A stretch of DNA of 64,000 bases. It comes from Telmatospirillum sp. J64-1 (GTDB lineage Bacteria > Pseudomonadota > Alphaproteobacteria > Rhodospirillales > Magnetospirillaceae). The stretch is from assembly GCF_006980715.1 (NCBI RefSeq), contig NZ_SBHN01000011.1, positions 62,001 through 126,000 on the forward strand, written 5' to 3'. A program made the position numbers and the translations under genes. The notes below the pieces were generated by a model. It saw nothing but the letters and a program-made list of their open reading frames with translations. It ran no database searches and was not told where the DNA came from. Positions 39,459 to 48,475 of the stretch are shown one piece after another. The first letter of the stretch is position 1; each line of letters starts with the position of its first letter.

Positions 39459-41936
39459 ATGTGGCGAAATGACTCCAGCACCGGAACCAAGGCCAGCGAT
39501 GCCGAGGTTGCCACCATCCGCAAGAGCCTGGTCAACCACCTGACCTATTCCGTGGGCAAGGACCCCAAGAGCGCGACCACCCGCGACTGGTTCCTGGCGA
39601 CGGCCTATACGGTGCGCGACCACATGGTCGAACGCTGGATGCAGACCCGGCGCGCCTATGAAGAGGCCGATGCCAAGCGCGTCTATTACCTCTCCATGGA
39701 ATTTCTGATGGGGCGCACCCTCGTCAATGCCATGATCAATCTCGGCATCTACGACGCCACCTGCCGGGCTGTGGCGGAACTGGGCTGCGACCTTGAGGAA
39801 CTTCAGGGGTGGGAAGTGGAGGCCGCGCTGGGCAATGGCGGCCTGGGACGCCTCGCCGCCTGTCTGCTGGATTCCCTGGCGACGCTGGACATGCCGGGCT
39901 TCGGCTACGGCATCCGTTACGAATACGGCATGTTCACCCAGCATCTGGAAAAGGGCTGGCAGGTCGAGGCACCCGAGAACTGGCTGCGCTACGGCAATCC
40001 CTGGGAATTTCCCCGTCCGGGGGTGATCTATCCGGTGCGGTTCGGCGGCCGCGTCGTCCATTACAAGGATCATGAGGGACATTGGCGCCATCAATGGACC
40101 GATGCCGAGGAGGTCATGGCCATGGCTTTCGACCTGCCGGTGCCGGGCTATGGCGGCCGCACGGTCAACAATCTGCGCCTGTGGTCGGCCCGTTCCACCC
40201 GCGAGTTCAACCTGAAATACTTCAATGCCGGAAATTACATCGAGGCGGTGAAGGACAAGACGGAATCGGAAAACCTGTCCAAGGTCCTCTATCCCAGCGA
40301 TTCCACCGCGCGCGGCAAGGAATTGCGTTTCCGGCAGGAATATTTCTTCGTCTCGGCCTCGATCCAGGACATTTTGGCGCGCTACCGCAAGACCCATTCC
40401 TCGCTGGACAGGCTGCACGAACATGTCGCCATCCAGCTCAACGACACTCATCCGGCCATGACCGTGGCCGAGTTGCAGCGCGTGCTGGTCGACGATTACG
40501 GCTATGGCTGGGACAAGGCCTGGGAGATCACGCGGAACACCTGCGCCTATACCAACCACACCCTGCTGCCCGAGGCGCTGGAAACCTGGCCGGTCCATAT
40601 CTTCGAGCGCCTGCTGCCGCGCCATCTGGAAATCATCTACGAGATCAATCACCGCTTCCTGGAGCAGGTGCGCCACCGCTGGCCGGGCGATACCGAGATC
40701 ATGCGCCGTATGTCGCTGGTGGACGAGAGCGGCGAGCGGCGGGTGCGTATGGCCCATCTGTCCATCGTCGGTAGCCACAAGGTCAACGGTGTCGCGGAAA
40801 TCCATACGCAGTTGATGAAAAGCACCATCTTCTCGGATTTCGACCGCTTCGAGCCGGGCAAGATCAACTGCAAGACCAACGGCATCACGCCGCGCCGCTG
40901 GCTGGTCGCGGCCAATCCGGCCCTGTCGCAATTGATCACCGAGCGCATCGGCGACGGTTGGGAACGCGAGTTGGACCGTCTCGACGGGCTGCTCCCGGCC
41001 GCCGACGATCCGGAATTCCGCGCCCGCTTCGCCGCCATCAAGAAAGCCAACAAGGAACGCCTGGCCCAGCTCATCGCCCAGCGCCTGGGCGTGGACCTGC
41101 GCGTCGATTCCCTGTTCGACGTGATGGTCAAGCGCATCCACGAATACAAGCGCCAACTGCTCAACGTCCTGCACGTCATCACGCGCTACAACCGTATCCG
41201 CGCCAATCCCGGTGCCGACATCGTGCCGCGTACGGTGATCATCGCCGGTAAGGCGGCGCCGGGATACGCCATGGCCAAGCTGGTCATCAAGCTGATCAAT
41301 GACGTGGCCGACGTGGTCAATAACGACCCGGTGCTGGGCGACCGCCTGAAGCTGGTTTTCGTGCCCAATTACAATGTCTCGACGGCCGAGGTGATCATGC
41401 CCGCCGCCGACCTGTCCGAACAGATTTCCACCGCCGGCACCGAGGCTTCCGGCACCGGCAACATGAAGCTGTCGCTGAACGGGGCGCTGACCATCGGCAC
41501 CTGGGACGGCGCCAATGTGGAGATCTGCGAGGAGGTGGGCGAGGAACATATGTTCCTGTTCGGCCTGAAGGCCCATGACGTGGCGCGTCTGCGGCGGGAC
41601 GGCTGGGACCCGCAGGCGGCGATCCGTTCCAACGGCGAACTGGCCCGGGCCATCGAGATGATCGCCAGCGGCTATTTCTCGCCCGACCAGCCCGACCGTT
41701 TCCATCCCATCATCGACAGCCTGACCATCGGCGGCGATTTCTATCTGCTGACCGCCGATTATGCCCCTTATGTGCTGGCCCAGGAACGGGTGGATGAATT
41801 GTACCGCCATCCCCAGGAATGGCAGCGCAAGACGGTCCTGAACGTGGCGCGCATGGGCAAGTTCTCCAGCGACCGCACGGTGCGGGAATATGCAGCCGAA
41901 ATCTGGAACATCCATTCCCGCCCGCCGGAGAAGTGA
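39459..41936 (+). CDS. glgP: Glycogen phosphorylase
   Basis: An 825-residue GT35 enzyme that releases glucose-1-phosphate from glucan ends. The PLP-binding Lys is at about residue 670 in GTGNMKLSLNGALTIGTWDG. Other matches are YYLSMEFLMGRTL, ALGNGGLGRLAACLLDSLAT, YGIRYEYGMF and HIHEYKRQLLNVLHV-like (here KRIHEYKRQLLNVL). GAGAGGGG lies before the ATG. It is the last gene of the cluster, 80 bases after malQ, and is followed by a terminator. Confidence 0.97.
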   Translation: MWRNDSSTGTKASDAEVATIRKSLVNHLTYSVGKDPKSATTRDWFLATAYTVRDHMVERWMQTRRAYEEADAKRVYYLSMEFLMGRTLVNAMINLGIYDATCRAVAELGCDLEELQGWEVEAALGNGGLGRLAACLLDSLATLDMPGFGYGIRYEYGMFTQHLEKGWQVEAPENWLRYGNPWEFPRPGVIYPVRFGGRVVHYKDHEGHWRHQWTDAEEVMAMAFDLPVPGYGGRTVNNLRLWSARSTREFNLKYFNAGNYIEAVKDKTESENLSKVLYPSDSTARGKELRFRQEYFFVSASIQDILARYRKTHSSLDRLHEHVAIQLNDTHPAMTVAELQRVLVDDYGYGWDKAWEITRNTCAYTNHTLLPEALETWPVHIFERLLPRHLEIIYEINHRFLEQVRHRWPGDTEIMRRMSLVDESGERRVRMAHLSIVGSHKVNGVAEIHTQLMKSTIFSDFDRFEPGKINCKTNGITPRRWLVAANPALSQLITERIGDGWERELDRLDGLLPAADDPEFRARFAAIKKANKERLAQLIAQRLGVDLRVDSLFDVMVKRIHEYKRQLLNVLHVITRYNRIRANPGADIVPRTVIIAGKAAPGYAMAKLVIKLINDVADVVNNDPVLGDRLKLVFVPNYNVSTAEVIMPAADLSEQISTAGTEASGTGNMKLSLNGALTIGTWDGANVEICEEVGEEHMFLFGLKAHDVARLRRDGWDPQAAIRSNGELARAIEMIASGYFSPDQPDRFHPIIDSLTIGGDFYLLTADYAPYVLAQERVDELYRHPQEWQRKTVLNVARMGKFSSDRTVREYAAEIWNIHSRPPEK

Positions 41937-42013
41937 CGGAAGGGCTACGGTCCTGTTTCTGGGGCAATCGCCCTAGACGAATAGTGCAATTCCCCGAAAT
42001 CGTGTATCGTCCT

Positions 42014-42046
42014 GGAGCTGCCGCATCAGCGGTGGCTCCTTTTTTC
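42014..42046 (+). terminator. Terminator of the glucan cluster
   Basis: GGAGCTGCCGC (42014-42024) pairs, with two G-T wobbles, with GCGGTGGCTCC (42029-42039) around ATCA. Seven T follow. Confidence 0.9.
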
Positions 42047-42075
42047 TTTGTTTTGTCGAGGCCTGCCTGACTCCT

Positions 42076-44280
42076 TTGAGTGTCATATTGCTGGACCTGG
42101 CCCGTACGGCTTTGCTGGCTGCACTGACGCTGTGGTTGTGGCGTCTGGGACGGAGCGGCAGGCAAAGGCGCCCGACCGGTTTTCGCACCCTGACGGCGGG
42201 GCTGGCGCTGATCACGCTGGGCTCGTCGGCGGAACTGGCCGGGCCGTTGTCCAATGCTGCCCTGGCGCCGGCCATGTTGCTGGTATCCTGGATCGGCTGG
42301 CTGGGCGGGTTGATGCTTGGCGGCTGGGGGCTCGTCCGCTGGCTGGCCGCCTCGCGCCACCTGAACGAGGCCGAGCAGCGCCTTACCGCCGTGACCCAGT
42401 CCCTGCCGGGCGTGATCTACCGCCTGGAACGCGAGCCTGACGGCCGCGTGACCATTCCTTGGTTGGGCGGCGATGTCCGGGACATCCTGAACTGCGACGC
42501 GGCCGAGGCCATGGCCGACCCGAAGATCCTGTTCGACCGCATCCATCCCGACGACTTGAACATCCTGTTGGGCGTGGGCCATGACGGCCGGGCGCCATTG
42601 AGCGGGGAAATCCGCCTGTTGCGGGACCCCGCCGGCCGCAGGGATCAGCGCTGGCTGCGCTGTGTCGCCCGTCCCGGGCGGCAGCCCGGGGGGCAGATGG
42701 TATGGGACGGCCTGCTGCTCGACATCACCGACCGCAAGGCCGCCAACGAGCGCGCGGCCCGCGCCGAGGCGCTGCTGCTCGACGCCTTGGAAAGCATGCC
42801 CCAGGGCTTTGCCGTCTATGGCCCGGACGACCGGCTGCTGCTGTGCAATGGCCAATATTGCGACCTGCACGGGACGGTGGGCGCTGCGGTGCGCCTGGGC
42901 GATACTTTCGAGGAGATCCTGCGCCGTCAGGTGGCCAATGGCGGCTATCCCCTGGCCGTCGGGCGGGAAGAAGCCTTCATCTCCGAGCGCATGGCGGCTC
43001 ATGGCCGGACCAGCGAGGTGCTGGAACAGCAGCTTGCCGATGGACGCTGGCTGCGTCTTTCGGAACGCCGCACCGGTGACGGGGGCATCGTCGCCATCAT
43101 CGCCGATGTGACCGAACAGAAGCGCCACGAGCGGGAACTGGCCGAGAGTTCTGCGCAATTGCGCAGCATCTTCGAACATATGTCCGACGGCATCACCATG
43201 TTCGACTGCGACCTGCGGCTGATGATCGCCAACAGCCATTTCCGCGACCTCTACGATCTCCCCGAGGAGATGGTGCTGTCGGGGCTGCATTTCGCCGATT
43301 TCATCCGTTTCCTGGCCGAGCGTGGCGAATATGGCGTGTGTTCGGTGGAAGAGATGGTGGTGCAGCGCGTCGCTCTGGCGAGCAGCCGGCGTCCCTATGC
43401 CTTCGAACGGGTGCGCCCGAACGGTATGGTGCTGGAAATCCGCAGCAATCCCCTGCCCGGCGGGGGACTCGTCACCACCTATACCGATATTACCGAGCGC
43501 AAGCGCAATGAAGCGGCGCTGCGCGAGGCCAAGGAACAGGCCGAAAGCGCCACACGCGCCAAATCCGACTTCCTGGCCAATATGAGCCACGAACTGCGCA
43601 CGCCGCTCAATGCCATCATCGGTTTTTCCGACATGGTGCGTTCCGAAGTCTTTGGCCCGGTGGGCGACGCCCGCTATCAGGACTACATGGACAACATCAA
43701 CCAGTCGGGCCGCCATCTGCTGTCATTGATCAACGACATCCTGGACCTTTCCAAGGTCGAGGCTGGCAAGATGGAACTCGACGAGGACGTCCTGGAACTG
43801 GCGGATGCCGTGAGCGGCTGTGTCAGGATGCTGGCTGACCGGGCCCGCGAAAAAGGCTGCCTGTTGTCCGCGGAACTGGAAGAGGATCTGCCGCGTCTGC
43901 GGGGCGACCTGCGCCGCGTGCGCCAGATCCTGCTGAACCTGCTGTCCAATGCGGTCAAATTCACCCCCGAAGGGGGAAGGATCACCGTCACCGCCGGGCT
44001 GGCGGCGGAGGGCGGATTGGCGGTGACTGTCTCGGACACCGGATGCGGCATCGCCGCCGAGGACATTCCCCGCGTCCTGGAGGATTTCGGCCAGGCACGC
44101 AGCGACATTACCCGCGCCAGCGAAGGGACGGGCCTCGGTCTGCCGCTGGCCCGCCGCATGATGACCCTGCACGGGGGGCGCCTCGACCTGTCCAGCCGTC
44201 TGGGAGCCGGGACCACCGTTACCATCTGGTTCCCGCCGGAACGGGTGGTCCGGGCGGACGCCGAGGTGCTGACGAAATAG
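42076..44280 (+). CDS. Membrane PAS sensor histidine kinase
   Basis: A 734-residue kinase. Two hydrophobic segments lie in the first 95 residues (LLDLARTALLAALTLWLW; APAMLLVSWIGWLGGLMLGG). Then come PAS-like domains (about 100-220, 235-350, 360-480), the second and third of the PAS-7 kind (LDALESMPQGFAVYGPDDRL; SIFEHMSDGITMFDCDL). A HisKA box has His 505 in NMSHELRTPLNAIIGFSDMV. The ATPase domain has N (LLNLLSNAVKFTP), G1 (VSDTGCGIA) and G2 (GTGLGLPLARRM) boxes. The start is a TTG at 42076. No response regulator is adjacent, so the partner is elsewhere. The signal is unknown. Confidence 0.9.
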   Translation: MSVILLDLARTALLAALTLWLWRLGRSGRQRRPTGFRTLTAGLALITLGSSAELAGPLSNAALAPAMLLVSWIGWLGGLMLGGWGLVRWLAASRHLNEAEQRLTAVTQSLPGVIYRLEREPDGRVTIPWLGGDVRDILNCDAAEAMADPKILFDRIHPDDLNILLGVGHDGRAPLSGEIRLLRDPAGRRDQRWLRCVARPGRQPGGQMVWDGLLLDITDRKAANERAARAEALLLDALESMPQGFAVYGPDDRLLLCNGQYCDLHGTVGAAVRLGDTFEEILRRQVANGGYPLAVGREEAFISERMAAHGRTSEVLEQQLADGRWLRLSERRTGDGGIVAIIADVTEQKRHERELAESSAQLRSIFEHMSDGITMFDCDLRLMIANSHFRDLYDLPEEMVLSGLHFADFIRFLAERGEYGVCSVEEMVVQRVALASSRRPYAFERVRPNGMVLEIRSNPLPGGGLVTTYTDITERKRNEAALREAKEQAESATRAKSDFLANMSHELRTPLNAIIGFSDMVRSEVFGPVGDARYQDYMDNINQSGRHLLSLINDILDLSKVEAGKMELDEDVLELADAVSGCVRMLADRAREKGCLLSAELEEDLPRLRGDLRRVRQILLNLLSNAVKFTPEGGRITVTAGLAAEGGLAVTVSDTGCGIAAEDIPRVLEDFGQARSDITRASEGTGLGLPLARRMMTLHGGRLDLSSRLGAGTTVTIWFPPERVVRADAEVLTK

Positions 44281-44310
44281 GGAAGGGTCTCTTCGAACCG
44301 TCAGATATTT

Positions 44311-44336
44311 AAGGAGCGGGCAGGGGCCCGCTCCTT
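44311..44336. terminator. Hairpin between convergent genes
   Basis: An 11-base perfect stem (44311-44321 with 44326-44336) with loop AGGG lies between the histidine kinase and the DUF4168 gene. No T-run follows on either strand, so it may stop transcription only weakly. Confidence 0.5.
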
Positions 44337-44350
44337 GGCGGTCGAAAGCA

Positions 44351-44791
44351 TCACTGCGCGCCGGGGACCGTGCTCTGCTCGCTGCCTTCGGCTGCGGGAG
44401 CCTGCGACAGCTCCACGATGCGCTGATGCAGTTCCGGATTGTGCAGGGCATCGACCAGGATGTTGTTGTACTGGTCGACCGTTAGCCCGCGATCCTCGAT
44501 CACCTGGGTCAGCTGCTGGTTGGCTTCGTTGCGGACCTGTTCGGCCTGTTCCGGAGTCTCGGCGCCTTCGAGCTGGGGCTCGTACTGCTCGATGACCTCA
44601 TAGACTTCCTGGGCGGCGGCGGCGAACTGTTCCAGCGTGGCGTCGTCATACTGGGCCTGCGGCTGGATCTGCTCTTCAGGGCCGGGAGCGGGGGCGGCTT
44701 CGGGCGTGGCTTCCTGGGCCAGGGCCGGAAGCGGGGAAAGCACGGCGGCGATGGCAGCCGCGCCGATCATATTGCGGATCGTGGGAAACAT
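44351..44791 (-). CDS. Exported DUF4168-like protein
   Basis: A 146-residue precursor with a signal peptide (AAAIAAVLSPLPALA, cleavage before QEA). An acidic Pro/Ala-rich linker follows, then a helical domain from about 48: ATLEQFAAAAQEVYEVIEQY and VRNEANQQLTQVIEDRGLTV with DQYNNILVDALHNPEL. This pattern matches DUF4168, a periplasmic family of unknown function. It is convergent with the histidine kinase. Starting at 44791, it has AGGAGA just upstream. Confidence 0.8.
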   Translation of the reverse strand: MFPTIRNMIGAAAIAAVLSPLPALAQEATPEAAPAPGPEEQIQPQAQYDDATLEQFAAAAQEVYEVIEQYEPQLEGAETPEQAEQVRNEANQQLTQVIEDRGLTVDQYNNILVDALHNPELHQRIVELSQAPAAEGSEQSTVPGAQ

Positions 44792-44926
44792 CTGCTCTCC
44801 TATCGTCGGTTGCGGCCCTGTGACGGCGGGCCTGCGATGCGGGTTTGGGAGAGAGACGCCGGGCGAGGGGGAAAAGTTCCATGCACTGCACGGGAGGGCC
44901 GGGAAACAGGCCCTCCGGCAGGGCGG

Positions 44927-45571
44927 TCAGGCTCCCACGATGACCCGGTTGAAGGCGCGCACGGCCTCGGCGGGGCCTTGCGGATGCTGCCAGACGCCGT
45001 TGCAGACGGCGAGGAAGTCGGCTCCGGCCTCGACCAGCGGGCGGCAATTGTCCACGGTGATGCCGCCGATAGCCACGCAAGGCACGGTCATCATCTCGGC
45101 CCACCAGGCCAGAAGCTCGGTCTCGGCCTTGGTCTTGGCCTCCTTGGTCGTGGTGGGGAAGAAGGCGCCGAAGGCCACGTAATCAGCCCCGGCCTCACCG
45201 GCTTCCATCGCCAGATGGCGCGAATCGTGGCAGGTCACGCCGACGATCGCATCCGCTCCGACGATGCGCCGCGCCTCGCGATAGGGGGTATCGTCCTGGC
45301 CCACATGCACTCCGTCGCAGCCCGATTGGGCAGCAAGGTCGGGGCGGTCGTTGAGGATGAAGGCCACCTCGCGTTCCTGGGCGATGGGGCGCAGGATGTC
45401 GATGGCGCGCAGCACCAGATCATCGGGCGCGTCCTTCAGGCGCAGCTGCACGCAGGCCACGTCGCAGGCATCCAGGGCGGCCTTGAGGTCGTTCGCGAAG
45501 GCCGCTGCGTCCAAGCGTGGCGGCGTCACGAGATAGAGTCGACAATCGCTTATTTTACTGTTTCCCTGCAA
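44927..45571 (-). CDS. thiE: Thiamine phosphate synthase
   Basis: A TIM-barrel enzyme of about 214 residues joining the thiazole and pyrimidine halves of thiamine. Features: [46 protein letters not shown] with [24 protein letters not shown] and the phosphate-binding CVAIGGIT. The start is unclear. No ATG precedes the first strand; the best choice is a TTG at 45571, which overlaps the aldolase 3' end by 17 bases. No other thi gene or TPP riboswitch is near, so pathway regulation is not visible here. Confidence 0.85.
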   Translation of the reverse strand: MQGNSKISDCRLYLVTPPRLDAAAFANDLKAALDACDVACVQLRLKDAPDDLVLRAIDILRPIAQEREVAFILNDRPDLAAQSGCDGVHVGQDDTPYREARRIVGADAIVGVTCHDSRHLAMEAGEAGADYVAFGAFFPTTTKEAKTKAETELLAWWAEMMTVPCVAIGGITVDNCRPLVEAGADFLAVCNGVWQHPQGPAEAVRAFNRVIVGA

Positions 45572-46484
45572 GAATCTGAATGATCGTGTCGAGCAGCTGC
45601 AACGCCTCCTCGCGCGGGCGCTGGAAGGTGTTGCGGCCGATGATCGACCCGTTGCCCCCGCCGTCGCGGATGGCGCGGGTATCGACGTAGACCGCGTTCG
45701 GGTCTTTCGATGCCCCGCCCGAGAATACCACGATCCGCCTGCCGTTGAAGCATGTCTGCATGATATGCGCAACACGTTGCGTCAAGGTGCCGGTCTCGAT
45801 CTTCTGCTGCTCGTAGACCTTGCGCGCCTCGTCCTGCTCCAAATGGTCGGTGGGCAGCTTGACCTTGATGATATGGGCGCCCATCAGCGCGGCCATATGC
45901 GCACCATAGGCGTCGATGTCGAGGGCCGTTTCCCCTTCTTTCGACAGGCTGCCGCCGCGCGGATAGGACCATACCACCACCGCCAGGCCATAGGCCTTAG
46001 CCTCGGCGGTCAGTTCGCGCAGGTCCTCGTACATCGCATAGGCGTTGTCCGAGCCGGGATAGATGGTGTAGCCGATGGCGCCGCAGCCCAGCCGCAGCGC
46101 ATCCTGCACCGTGGCGGTGATGGCCTGGGTGGCGCCCTGCTTGTCGCGGGCCAGGCTGTTGGCGCTGTTGACCTTCAGGATCAGGGGAATGGAACCGGCG
46201 AAGGTATCCGCCCCGGCCTCGATCATGCCCAGCGGCGCGGCATAGGCGTTGAGACCGGCATCGATGGCCAACTGGAAATGGTAATGGGGATCATAGGCCG
46301 GAGGATTGGGCGCGAAGCTGCGCGCCGGGCCGTGCTCGAAGCCCTGGTCCACCGGCAGAATGACCATCCTTCCGGTACCGCCCAGGCGGCCATGCATCAG
46401 CATCCGCGCCAGATTGGCCTTGGTGCCGGGATTGTCGCTTTCGTAGAAGGACAGGATCTTCTTGACGCGCTGGCTTACCTTCAT
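45555..46484 (-). CDS. fbaB: Class I fructose-bisphosphate aldolase (DhnA type)
   Basis: A 309-residue Schiff-base aldolase of glycolysis/gluconeogenesis. Features of the DhnA group: [60 protein letters not shown], the Lys-bearing strand HIIKVKLPT, and [12 protein letters not shown] at the phosphate site. Length is normal. It overlaps thiE downstream, so thiE depends on it for transcription. Confidence 0.94.
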   Translation of the reverse strand: MKVSQRVKKILSFYESDNPGTKANLARMLMHGRLGGTGRMVILPVDQGFEHGPARSFAPNPPAYDPHYHFQLAIDAGLNAYAAPLGMIEAGADTFAGSIPLILKVNSANSLARDKQGATQAITATVQDALRLGCGAIGYTIYPGSDNAYAMYEDLRELTAEAKAYGLAVVVWSYPRGGSLSKEGETALDIDAYGAHMAALMGAHIIKVKLPTDHLEQDEARKVYEQQKIETGTLTQRVAHIMQTCFNGRRIVVFSGGASKDPNAVYVDTRAIRDGGGNGSIIGRNTFQRPREEALQLLDTIIQILAGKQ

Positions 46485-46568
46485 CTTCCGCTCCCGAGGT
46501 TATTGGTCCGAAAGGACGGCAATTTCCAGATGCAGGCCGCGGCGCCGCAATTCAATAAGCGAAAGCGG

Positions 46569-46988
46569 TCAGAATCTCCCTTCCGGGGCCAGCCACAGCA
46601 GGCAGGCGCGCAGCGGGTCGCTCTCTCCCAGAAGATCCAGCGCCGGTTCCTCGGCATCGTCCAGCCGGGCTCCGCATTGGGCGGCGATGTCCGCGATGCG
46701 GGTCCGCATCGCGGGCGCGGCGTCCAGGCGCAGGGTCTTGCAGCCGCGCCGCAAGGCGGCCAGCGCCATGCCGGGCAGGGGGCCGCAATCCAGGACGTCG
46801 GAGATTTTCGCCCGGGGCTGTGCGGCACGGGCTTCGGCGATTACATGAAGCCACCATGCCGGCCCGCCATTGGCGGCGGCGGCGGGCGCGCTTTGCAGCA
46901 CCACCGCGACGTCATGGGCGACGGCGGCTGCGGCGGCGGCCTGGGCATGGGACAGGGAGTGGACGATCACGCGACGGGGTTGGCTCAT
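46569..46988 (-). CDS. Uncharacterised Ala-rich protein
   Basis: A 139-residue product, VIVHSLSHAQAAAAAAVAHD at the start, then alternating strands and helices (VAVVLQSAPAAAA, WWLHVIAEARAAQP, SDVLDCGPLPGMALAALRRG). The layout of strand-helix units could be a small Rossmann-like fold. No family is recognised. It is upstream of the aldolase gene on the same strand, with 84 bases between, and divergent from the zapA unit. Codon use matches neighbours. Confidence 0.6.
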   Translation of the reverse strand: MSQPRRVIVHSLSHAQAAAAAAVAHDVAVVLQSAPAAAANGGPAWWLHVIAEARAAQPRAKISDVLDCGPLPGMALAALRRGCKTLRLDAAPAMRTRIADIAAQCGARLDDAEEPALDLLGESDPLRACLLWLAPEGRF

Positions 46989-47094
46989 GACGCTAGTGGA
47001 GCAGCCTGAAGGAAGGCTGTAAAGTCCCCCGGCTTTGATTGACGCCTCAGCGCCGCCCGCCTATTCTTCGGCCTTGTCTTCGAGAAAGAAAGCG

Positions 47095-47331
47095 ATGAAT
47101 TCCCCCCATCTGGACCTTCCACGCACACGCACCGCCTTGGCCCGCCTCGAAGCGGCCTTGGGGCGTCTTGAGGCGGCTTCCATCCAGGCCGGCAAGGTCG
47201 AGGACGGGCTGGTCGCCGAATTGGCGCAGGCGCGCGAGCAATATGCCGCGCTCCAGGAATTGACCGAGACGGTTTCCGACCGTCTGGATGCTGCCATCGA
47301 TCAGCTTCAGACCGTTCTGGAGGAGGAATGA
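47095..47331 (+). CDS. DUF4164-like coiled-coil protein upstream of zapA
   Basis: A 78-residue helical coiled-coil protein (LARLEAALGRLEAASIQAGK, LAQAREQYAALQELTETVSD, LDAAIDQLQTVLEEE). A small coiled-coil gene directly upstream of zapA is common in alphaproteobacteria, and this one fits DUF4164. Its stop lies one base before the zapA start codon, and AGGAGG inside its end serves as the zapA ribosome-binding site. A role in division with ZapA is inferred from position only. Confidence 0.8.
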   Translation: MNSPHLDLPRTRTALARLEAALGRLEAASIQAGKVEDGLVAELAQAREQYAALQELTETVSDRLDAAIDQLQTVLEEE

Positions 47332-47332
47332 C

Positions 47333-47653
47333 ATGGCGGCTCTGACCATTTCCATCGCCGGGCGCGATTATGTGGTCGCTTGCCCGGACGGACAGGAGGA
47401 CCATGTCCGCGAATTGTCGCGCGAAGTGGACGAACGCGCCCAGAAGCTGACCCAGCAGGTCGGCCCGACCGCCGATACCCGCCTGCTGGTCATGGTGGCC
47501 TTGCTGATGGCCGACGAAATGCGGGAAATCCAGAAGAATGCCAGCGGCGGCCTGACCGAGCGCCTGGGCGAACTGGACGAATCCTTCGCCTCCGGCATCG
47601 ATGCCCTGGCCGGACGCATCGACGCCATTGCACAGGCGCTTCAGAAGTCCTAG
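47333..47653 (+). CDS. zapA: Cell division protein ZapA
   Basis: A 106-residue ZapA that cross-links FtsZ filaments. The N-terminal strand-rich head (LTISIAGRDYVVACPDGQED, then HVRELSREVDERAQKL) and the helical tail (TADTRLLVMVALLMADEMRE) match the family. AGGAGG is six bases upstream. The 6S RNA follows, the conserved gene order. Confidence 0.93.
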   Translation: MAALTISIAGRDYVVACPDGQEDHVRELSREVDERAQKLTQQVGPTADTRLLVMVALLMADEMREIQKNASGGLTERLGELDESFASGIDALAGRIDAIAQALQKS

Positions 47654-47659
47654 ATTTGT

Positions 47660-47840
47660 CTTCGGGCGGTCCTGCTGTGCGGTTCGTCAGGCTGCTTTAA
47701 TGTCCCGGGGCCAATGTACATCCTCTGGGAGCTGTCCCTGCCGGGATCGTGGTCTCGGTATATGGCGCCCACCTGCTTACGCAGGTTCCGGAGGACAAAG
47801 CACCATGCCAACGGCCGTGGCGGCGCCGCCCACCTTCTTT
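47660..47840 (+). ncRNA. ssrS: 6S RNA
   Basis: The 215-base gap between zapA and the formyl-THF cyclo-ligase gene is the conserved site of 6S RNA. The sequence can fold as a long interrupted hairpin: GGGCGG near 47664 with CCGCCC near 47826, and TCCTCTGG near 47721 with CCGGAGGA near 47788, with the internal CACCTGCTTACGCAGGTT hairpin. 6S RNA binds RNA polymerase and shifts promoter use in stationary phase. Ends are approximate. Confidence 0.75.
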
Positions 47841-47869
47841 TCCTCCCGCCGGATCATCGCCGACGGCCC

Positions 47870-48475
47870 ATGAACGATATCTCCCAGATCAAGCAGGCCT
47901 TGCGGGCCGAGGCCGTGGCGCGTCGGCGCGCGGCGCATCTGGCAGGCCAAGGGCAGGGCGGGCTGCGGCTGCGGGATGTCTTCACGAAGCATGATTCCCT
48001 TGCCGCCCTGGTGCCGCCCGGCCTTTCCGTTGCCGCCTATTGGCCCATGGGCGACGAGATCGATCCCCGTCCGCTGATGGAATGGCTGCATGGGCGCGGC
48101 TGCGTCGTGGCGCTGCCGGTGGTCGAGGCGCGGGGGCAGCCCCTGGAATTCCGACTATGGCGGCCGGGCGACCTGCTGGAAGCGGGCAATCACGGCACGC
48201 AGCATCCCTCGGGGGCCATGCCTTCGGTCACGCCGTCCCTGCTGCTGGTGCCCCTGCTGGCCTTCGACCGCCAGGGTTGGCGGCTGGGCTATGGCGGCGG
48301 TTATTACGACCGCACCATCGCCGCCTTGCGGGACAGGGATGTCCCGCTCAGGACCGTCGGAATCGCCTATGCGGCGCAGGAGGTGGAGGCGGTGCCCGTC
48401 GATGGCTACGACCAGCGGCTGGATGCGGTGGTGACGGACGAAACGGTGATATTGACGACAGGAATTGGTGGATGA
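47870..48475 (+). CDS. 5-formyltetrahydrofolate cyclo-ligase
   Basis: A 201-residue enzyme converting 5-formyl-THF to 5,10-methenyl-THF with ATP. Family marks: RAEAVARRRAAH at the N-terminus, AAYWPMGDEIDPRPLM, VPLLAFDRQGWRLGYGGGYY then DRT, and the closing strand DAVVTDETV. The ATG at 47870 follows the 6S RNA. It overlaps the phosphoesterase gene by four bases. Confidence 0.92.
   Translation: MNDISQIKQALRAEAVARRRAAHLAGQGQGGLRLRDVFTKHDSLAALVPPGLSVAAYWPMGDEIDPRPLMEWLHGRGCVVALPVVEARGQPLEFRLWRPGDLLEAGNHGTQHPSGAMPSVTPSLLLVPLLAFDRQGWRLGYGGGYYDRTIAALRDRDVPLRTVGIAYAAQEVEAVPVDGYDQRLDAVVTDETVILTTGIGG

Noticed and set aside
44893-44916. GGAGGGCC/GGCCCTCC hairpin as a thiE terminator
   Set aside because: There is no T-run on the minus strand after the stem, so it is only a possible stem-loop.
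45400-45600. Possible TPP riboswitch upstream of thiE
   Set aside because: The region is the coding end of the aldolase gene, and I see no thi-box sequence (CUGAGA or similar) there.
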